The notes beneath the pieces are model-generated. The model saw nothing but the letters and a program-made list of their open reading frames with translations, ran no database searches and had not been told where the DNA came from. Of a stretch of DNA of 6,102 nucleotides, positions 4,947 to 6,102 are shown piece after piece; position 1 is the stretch's first letter; every line of letters begins with the position of its first letter. The DNA is from Pseudomonadota bacterium. Its GTDB lineage: Bacteria; Pseudomonadota; Gammaproteobacteria; Burkholderiales; SG8-41. The position numbers were made by a program, and so were the translations under genes. Location: NCBI GenBank assembly GCA_023431245.1, contig JAEYXO010000092.1, positions 1-6,102 on the forward strand. Reading direction: 5' to 3'.

Positions 4947-6102
4947 ATGAGCAGAAAATACTTCGGCACCGACGGTGTGCGCGGCACGGTGGGCGAGGCC
5001 CCGATCACTCCGGATTTCGTGATGCGCCTGGGTTATGCGGCGGGCAAGGTGCTCGCGCGCCGGGCCGCCGGAGGCGAGCACCCGGCGGTGCTGATCGGCA
5101 AGGACACCCGCATTTCCGGTTACATGCTGGAATCGGCCCTGGAGGCCGGGCTTTCGGCGGCCGGCGTCGATGTGCTCCTGGTCGGCCCGATGCCGACGCC
5201 GGGCGTGGCTTACCTGACTCGGGCGCTGCGCCTGTCGGCCGGCATCGTCATCAGTGCGTCCCACAATCCCTACCAGGACAACGGCATCAAGTTTTTCTCG
5301 GCTGACGGCAGCAAGCTGCCGGATGCGACGGAATCCGCGATCGAGGCCGCGCTGGATCAACCGTTGAAGTGTGCGTCATCGTCCAAACTCGGCAAGGCGC
5401 GTCGTATCGACGATGCCGCGGGGCGCTACATCGAATTCTGCAAAAGCACCTTCCCCTCGCAGCTTGACCTGCATGGCCTGCGCATCGCGGTCGACTGCGC
5501 CAACGGCGCCGGTTATCACATTGCCCCCCATGTCTTCCACGAGCTCGGCGCGGATGTGGTGTCAACGGGTGTTACGCCCGACGGTTTCAACATCAACAGG
5601 AACGTCGGTGCAACCCATGCCGAATCGCTGCAGAAGGCGGTGCGCCGGGCGAAGGCGGACATCGGCATCGCGCTCGACGGTGACGGCGACCGGCTGATCA
5701 TGGCTGATGCATCAGGGCGGATTTACGACGGCGATGAGCTGCTGTACGTCGTGGCTGCCCGCCGCAAGCGCACGCGCACACTGCGTGGCGGGGTGGCCGG
5801 CACACAGATGACCAATCTCGCGATGGCTCAGGCGCTGGCGAAATTGAAGATTCCCTTCGCGCGCGCCAAGGTCGGCGACCGCTACGTACTGGAAATGCTG
5901 CAGGCAAAGGGCTGGCAGCTGGGCGGGGAAACCTCCGGCCACATCGTCTGCCTCGACCGTCACACCACCGGCGATGGCATTGTGTCGGCGCTGCAGGTCC
6001 TGGAGGCACTGATCGGGGCCGGCACCACGCTGGAGAAGGCCGTGGACTTTGCGCTGTATCCGCAGGTGCTGGTGAACGTGCGGGTGAACGGCCGTCCGGC
6101 GC
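4947..6102 (+). CDS. glmM: Phosphoglucosamine mutase GlmM (3' end outside window)
   Basis: GlmM converts glucosamine-6-phosphate to glucosamine-1-phosphate, feeding UDP-GlcNAc synthesis for peptidoglycan and lipopolysaccharide. The frame is open from the ATG at 4947 to the window end and gives 385 residues of about 445. The start MSRKYFGTDGVRG matches the E. coli N terminus. Visible sites are the phosphoserine loop ISASHNP (102-108, phosphorylated Ser expected at S105), the magnesium loop DGDGDR (244-249) and the sugar-binding loop GETSGH (327-332; E. coli has AENSGH here). The missing ~60 residues should carry the phosphate-binding loop of domain 4. Only a weak GGA (4940-4942) precedes the start. 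The gap to folP is 108 bases, filled by octameric repeats and a hairpin; no clear promoter is visible, so co-transcription with folP is likely. Confidence 0.97.
   Translation, partial: MSRKYFGTDGVRGTVGEAPITPDFVMRLGYAAGKVLARRAAGGEHPAVLIGKDTRISGYMLESALEAGLSAAGVDVLLVGPMPTPGVAYLTRALRLSAGIVISASHNPYQDNGIKFFSADGSKLPDATESAIEAALDQPLKCASSSKLGKARRIDDAAGRYIEFCKSTFPSQLDLHGLRIAVDCANGAGYHIAPHVFHELGADVVSTGVTPDGFNINRNVGATHAESLQKAVRRAKADIGIALDGDGDRLIMADASGRIYDGDELLYVVAARRKRTRTLRGGVAGTQMTNLAMAQALAKLKIPFARAKVGDRYVLEMLQAKGWQLGGETSGHIVCLDRHTTGDGIVSALQVLEALIGAGTTLEKAVDFALYPQVLVNVRVNGRPA

Overview
The window is a housekeeping gene block from a GC-rich proteobacterium. The order greA – DUF4149 membrane protein – yhbY (opposite strand) – rlmE – ftsH – folP – glmM, together with the protein sequences, points to a gamma- or betaproteobacterium. 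FtsH has the N-terminal and AAA+ sequence style of Chromatiales-like Gammaproteobacteria and of Betaproteobacteria, and I cannot decide between them from this window alone. Every gene keeps its family's diagnostic residues, and I saw no mobile element, tRNA, rRNA or CRISPR array.

Layout. 1-263: the 3' part of greA (transcript-cleavage factor), coupled through a TGATG overlap to a four-helix DUF4149 membrane protein (263-721). 722-748: a short convergent gap. yhbY (ribosome assembly factor, minus strand, 749-1132) ends inside its own intrinsic terminator hairpin. 1133-1240: a divergent yhbY/rlmE intergenic region almost filled by two inverted arrays of four 7-bp repeats. 1241-1876: rlmE, the 23S rRNA U2552 methyltransferase. 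1877-2008: a leader with small hairpins and a good ribosome binding site for a TTG start. 2009-3898: ftsH, the membrane AAA+ protease. 3899-4001: a third 7-bp repeat array, then a strong intrinsic terminator. 4002-4838: folP, dihydropteroate synthase. 4839-4946: inverted 8-bp repeat arrays around a GC-rich hairpin. 4947-6102: glmM, phosphoglucosamine mutase, cut by the window edge.

Together the genes cover transcription fidelity (GreA), large ribosomal subunit maturation (YhbY, RlmE), membrane protein quality control (FtsH), folate synthesis (FolP) and amino-sugar supply for the envelope (GlmM). This is a classic conserved neighbourhood, and the coding part holds no new system. The unexplained part is between the genes. 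A family of short heptameric repeats (consensus GGTRAWT, four units per array) and a related octameric set (core GTGATT) occupy three of the intergenic gaps, in inverted pairs at two of them. In addition, a strong terminator separates ftsH from folP, which are usually neighbours in one operon.
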